In this document: positions 63,237-64,000 of the stretch, piece by piece
How positions within the stretch are numbered: position 1 is the stretch's first letter
How the letters are laid out: every line of letters begins with the position of its first letter
DNA from: Chloroflexota bacterium
GTDB lineage: Bacteria; Chloroflexota; UBA11872
Length of the DNA: 64,000 bases
Assembly: GCA_022824495.1 (NCBI GenBank)
Contig: JAJDZU010000003.1
Location: 62,001-126,000, forward strand
Direction: 5' to 3'
The notes under the pieces: generated by a model
The model's database searches: none
Seen by the model: only the letters and a program-made list of their open reading frames with translations
What the model was told of the DNA's origin: nothing
Position numbers and translations under genes: made by a program

Positions 63237-64000
63237 ATGCCAACTCACCCCGAAACCATCCGCGAAGAAGCCGCCAACGTTCTCCTCGCCCAACTCCTCC
63301 GCGACCACGGCCTCTCCGCCCGCGCCGAGCGCCGCAGCCGTGGCCGAGCGCCCGACATCAGCGTTGACCTGCGCACCGGCCTCGCCATCGTCGAGTGCAA
63401 GTGGGACGGCGGTCGCACCCTCCTCGAAGACCAGCTCAATGGCCGCCTGACCGACTTTCCCCACGCCCTCGGCACCTTCGGCGTTCTGTATCCCGGGCAG
63501 CTCCGGCACGCCGAAGACACCAGGGCCGGCCTCGAAACTGCCGACCTTCAGTGGTGGCTGCACGGCTCCCGTGGCTCGGCACGCACCCAGCCGTCCATTC
63601 GGCACGGCTCCGTCCGCGAACTCGCCGATGAACTCCGCACCTTCCCCTTGGACCTCGAAGGTGTCGACCGTGTCACTGCCGCCGCCGGAGTGGTGGGTCA
63701 CGCGCTCGAACAGGCCGCTGTTCCGGTCGCCGCGCACGCCCGCCTGGCCCGCCGGGTCGCCGACATCATCGCCAAGACCGACCAGGAAAAAGACCGCGCC
63801 GCGGCCCTTCGCATCGGCTGCCTCGTCCTATTCAACGCCCTCGCCTTCCAGGACCGCCTCGCCACCGCGAATGACGACGTTCCCACCGTCAGCGAGGCCC
63901 TCCGCCGGCGCATCCCCGGCCTCCGCGACGCCTGGCGCCTGATCTGCGACGACATCGACTACGTCCCCGTCTTCGAACTCGCCCTCGAAATCCTCGACGT
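63237..64000 (+). CDS. PD-(D/E)XK nuclease-like N-terminus, possible restriction-modification protein (partial, runs off the window)
   Basis: At least 254 residues from ATG 63237 (MPTHPETIREEAANV) with no stop before the window end. Residues about 30-75 read RAPDISVDLRTGLAIVECKWDG, an Asp then Glu-x-Lys arrangement typical of PD-(D/E)XK nucleases, after a short helical start. The rest is helical (AALRIGCLVLFNALAFQDRL, IDYVPVFELALEIL). This layout resembles the N-terminal part of large N-6 DNA methylase/restriction proteins, but the methylase domain would lie outside the window. Function therefore tentative. Confidence 0.5.
   Translation, partial: MPTHPETIREEAANVLLAQLLRDHGLSARAERRSRGRAPDISVDLRTGLAIVECKWDGGRTLLEDQLNGRLTDFPHALGTFGVLYPGQLRHAEDTRAGLETADLQWWLHGSRGSARTQPSIRHGSVRELADELRTFPLDLEGVDRVTAAAGVVGHALEQAAVPVAAHARLARRVADIIAKTDQEKDRAAALRIGCLVLFNALAFQDRLATANDDVPTVSEALRRRIPGLRDAWRLICDDIDYVPVFELALEILD

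Overview
This is a 64 kb window from a GC-rich bacterium. No rRNA or ribosomal protein is present, so the phylum cannot be fixed. The mix of genes (GT-C-like membrane proteins in tandem, a mini fatty-acid-type PKS locus, a phytanoyl-CoA dioxygenase, a sugar isomerase, a glycosidase-like propeller pair, and cobalamin remodelling) would fit an uncultured Chloroflexota-like or sponge-associated lineage. That placement is inference only.

Layout. 0.1-15.7 kb: five tandem minus-strand paralogues of a roughly 950-residue polytopic membrane protein with a soluble C-terminal half, predicted here to be GT-C-like. Copy 1 carries a frameshift, and a 1 kb patch of mobile-element debris and repeats splits copies 3 and 4. 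16.2-21.9 kb: a surface-glycan group (asparagine synthase, methyltransferase, family 2 glycosyltransferase, two membrane proteins), visibly less GC-rich toward its right end. 22-30 kb: metabolic genes (SDR, BCP peroxiredoxin, tRNA-Thr, PhyH dioxygenase, sugar isomerase, DJ-1/PfpI protein, NCS2 permease with an unusual C-terminal domain). 28.4-40.9 kb: a minus-strand lipid/polyketide locus: a 3.4 kilo-residue type I PKS, a free ACP, an Sfp-type phosphopantetheinyl transferase and an alpha/beta hydrolase. 41.3-48.2 kb: penicillin-acylase-like Ntn hydrolase, glycosidase-like propeller, GNAT, class III aminotransferase and a prokaryotic voltage-gated channel with a calcium-channel-like filter.

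48.7-62.4 kb: late cobalamin pathway in two convergent blocks. The plus-strand block (cbiB, threonine-phosphate decarboxylase, cobQ, pduX) makes cobyric acid and attaches the aminopropanol arm. The minus-strand block (btuC-btuF-btuD-cobO-cobT-cobS-cobC-cobU) is a tight operon behind a clear cobalamin riboswitch and covers uptake, adenosylation and nucleotide-loop assembly. No corrin-ring synthesis genes are present, so the window encodes salvage and finishing. A second propeller gene sits between the blocks. 62.4-64 kb: repeat-rich spacer, then the start of a plus-strand gene with a PD-(D/E)XK nuclease-like N-terminus that runs off the window.

Most interesting points: the tandem GT-C-like array; the PKS that ends in an intact KS followed by an acyltransferase lacking its serine and its histidine region; a CobT enlarged in frame by a dispersed GC-rich repeat; a TLEGW-filter channel; a permease fused to a degenerate RsbW-like domain; and a repeat with a conserved micro-ORF found at both ends of the window.
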